Of a stretch of DNA of 6,328 nt, positions 5,774-6,328 are shown piece by piece. The number at the start of each line of letters is the position of its first letter. Position 1 is the first letter of the stretch. Origin of the DNA: Pseudomonadota bacterium (GTDB lineage Bacteria > Pseudomonadota > Gammaproteobacteria > Steroidobacterales > Steroidobacteraceae); NCBI GenBank assembly GCA_003242495.1, contig QGUO01000219.1:1-6328 (forward strand), given 5' to 3'. A program made the translations under genes and the position numbers. The notes beneath the pieces are model-generated. The model did no database searches. It saw nothing but the letters and a program-made list of their open reading frames with translations, and was not told the origin of the DNA.

Positions 5774-6328
5774 CGGCGCCTCCGGCGCGGCACGTCGAAC
5801 AGGCGCTCGACGGCTTCGATCTGGCGGCGGTCGGTGAGGAACAGGACCACGTGATCGCCGCGCTGGATCAAGGTGTCGTGATGCGCGATGAACGCTTCCT
5901 CGCCGCGCACCACGGCGCCGATGGTGGTGCCTTCGGGGAGCGGGATCTGCTCGACGCGTTTGCCGATCACCCGGCTCTCGCCCTCGTAGCCGTGCACCAC
6001 CACCTCCATGGCCTCGGCCGCGCCGCGTCGCAGCGAGTGCACCCGCACCACGTCGCCGCGACGCACGTGCGCCAGCAGCGAGCCGATGGTCACCTGCTGC
6101 GGCGACAGCGCGATGTCGATGGTGCCGCTTTCCATGAGCTCGGCGTACGCCGGGCGATTGATGAGCGCCATCACCTTGTGGCAACCGAGCCGCTTGGCGA
6201 GCATCGCCGAGAGGATATTGGCCTCCTCGGCATTGGTGACGGCGACGAACACGTCGGCGCTGTCGATGTTCTCCTCGAGCAGCAGCTCCTCGTCGGCGGC
6301 ATCGCCGTTGAGCACGATGGTGTTGCTC
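5770..6328 (-). CDS. trkA: Trk potassium uptake regulator TrkA, C-terminal part (cut by window edge)
   Basis: This is the C-terminal ~186 residues of TrkA, the peripheral nucleotide-binding regulator that gates TrkH. Full-length proteins have about 458 residues in two RCK (TrkA-N plus TrkA-C) repeats. The visible portion begins inside the second TrkA-N domain, with NGDAADEELL, ENIDSADVFVAVTN and ANILSAMLAKRLG. It then runs through SPQQVTIGSLLAHVRRGDVV and SLRRGAAEAMEVV into the second TrkA-C domain, with PEGTTIGAVVRGEE and GDHVVLFL. These track E. coli TrkA closely. The frame is open to the right edge, so a GTG at 6315 is an internal valine and not the start. The protein ends in five arginines, unlike the hydrophobic tail of the E. 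coli protein, and those codons contain the GGAGG that precedes the 31-codon ORF. Its direction and overlap with trkH via that ORF indicate one operon. Confidence 0.97.
   Translation of the reverse strand, partial: SNTIVLNGDAADEELLLEENIDSADVFVAVTNAEEANILSAMLAKRLGCHKVMALINRPAYAELMESGTIDIALSPQQVTIGSLLAHVRRGDVVRVHSLRRGAAEAMEVVVHGYEGESRVIGKRVEQIPLPEGTTIGAVVRGEEAFIAHHDTLIQRGDHVVLFLTDRRQIEAVERLFDVPRRRRR
5779..5783 (-). promoter_or_regulatory. GGAGG ribosome binding site inside the trkA 3' end
   Basis: GGAGG on the minus strand, five bases before the ATG at 5773, is the strongest Shine-Dalgarno match noted in the window. It lies within the trkA codons CGG AGG, using AGG, an uncommon Arg codon in GC-rich genomes. 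This supports initiation of the 31-codon ORF, or reloading of ribosomes that then reach trkH. Confidence 0.5.

Noticed and set aside
4119..5837. A plus-strand open frame of 572 codons antisense to trkH.
   Set aside because: It is the same kind of antisense shadow, with His/Arg/Gln-rich low-complexity translation, while trkH on the other strand is unmistakable.
5770..6315. Treating the GTG at 6315 as the trkA start.
   Set aside because: The frame is open to the window edge, and the residues around it align with the middle of the second RCK domain of TrkA, so the gene is simply cut.

Overview
The window is GC-rich and almost fully coding. It looks like a chromosomal stretch from a high-GC gammaproteobacterium. 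That placement is an inference from three things: a PBP1b-type cell-wall synthase next to a TPR lipoprotein of the LpoP kind (an arrangement described in pseudomonads and Acinetobacter), a TrkH and a TrkA that resemble the Escherichia coli proteins closely, and strong third-position GC preference in every recognised gene. No rRNA, tRNA, CRISPR, insertion sequence, integrase or other mobile element was seen.

Layout. One gene is on the plus strand: a class 1B-type dihydroorotate dehydrogenase (pyrD, 53-1012). It converges on a minus-strand series that fills the rest. Read in its own direction from the right edge, that series is trkA (C-terminal part only, cut by the window edge), a possible 31-codon ORF, trkH, a 201-base gap with a candidate promoter and several hairpins, a PBP1b bifunctional peptidoglycan synthase (mrcB/ponB), and a small TPR lipoprotein (lpoP-like). 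The convergent gap between pyrD and lpoP (1013-1140) holds GC-rich hairpins without a T tract.

How the genes work together. TrkA (cytosolic nucleotide-binding regulator) and TrkH (membrane pore) form one potassium uptake system and are probably co-transcribed. PBP1b polymerises and cross-links peptidoglycan in the periplasm. The adjacent outer-membrane lipoprotein is the expected activator of PBP1b, and its gene lies only 47 bases downstream, or overlaps the mrcB stop if an alternative start is used. PyrD makes orotate in pyrimidine synthesis and is unrelated to its neighbours. The PyrK partner usual for class 1B enzymes is not in the window.

Most of the window is housekeeping sequence, and no evident new multi-gene system was found. 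The observation most worth following is the 31-codon ORF that joins trkA to trkH by ATGA overlaps at both ends and has a GGAGG ribosome-binding site inside the last codons of trkA. Its codon use is less biased than that of its neighbours, so it may be a translational-coupling device, a real small protein, or chance.
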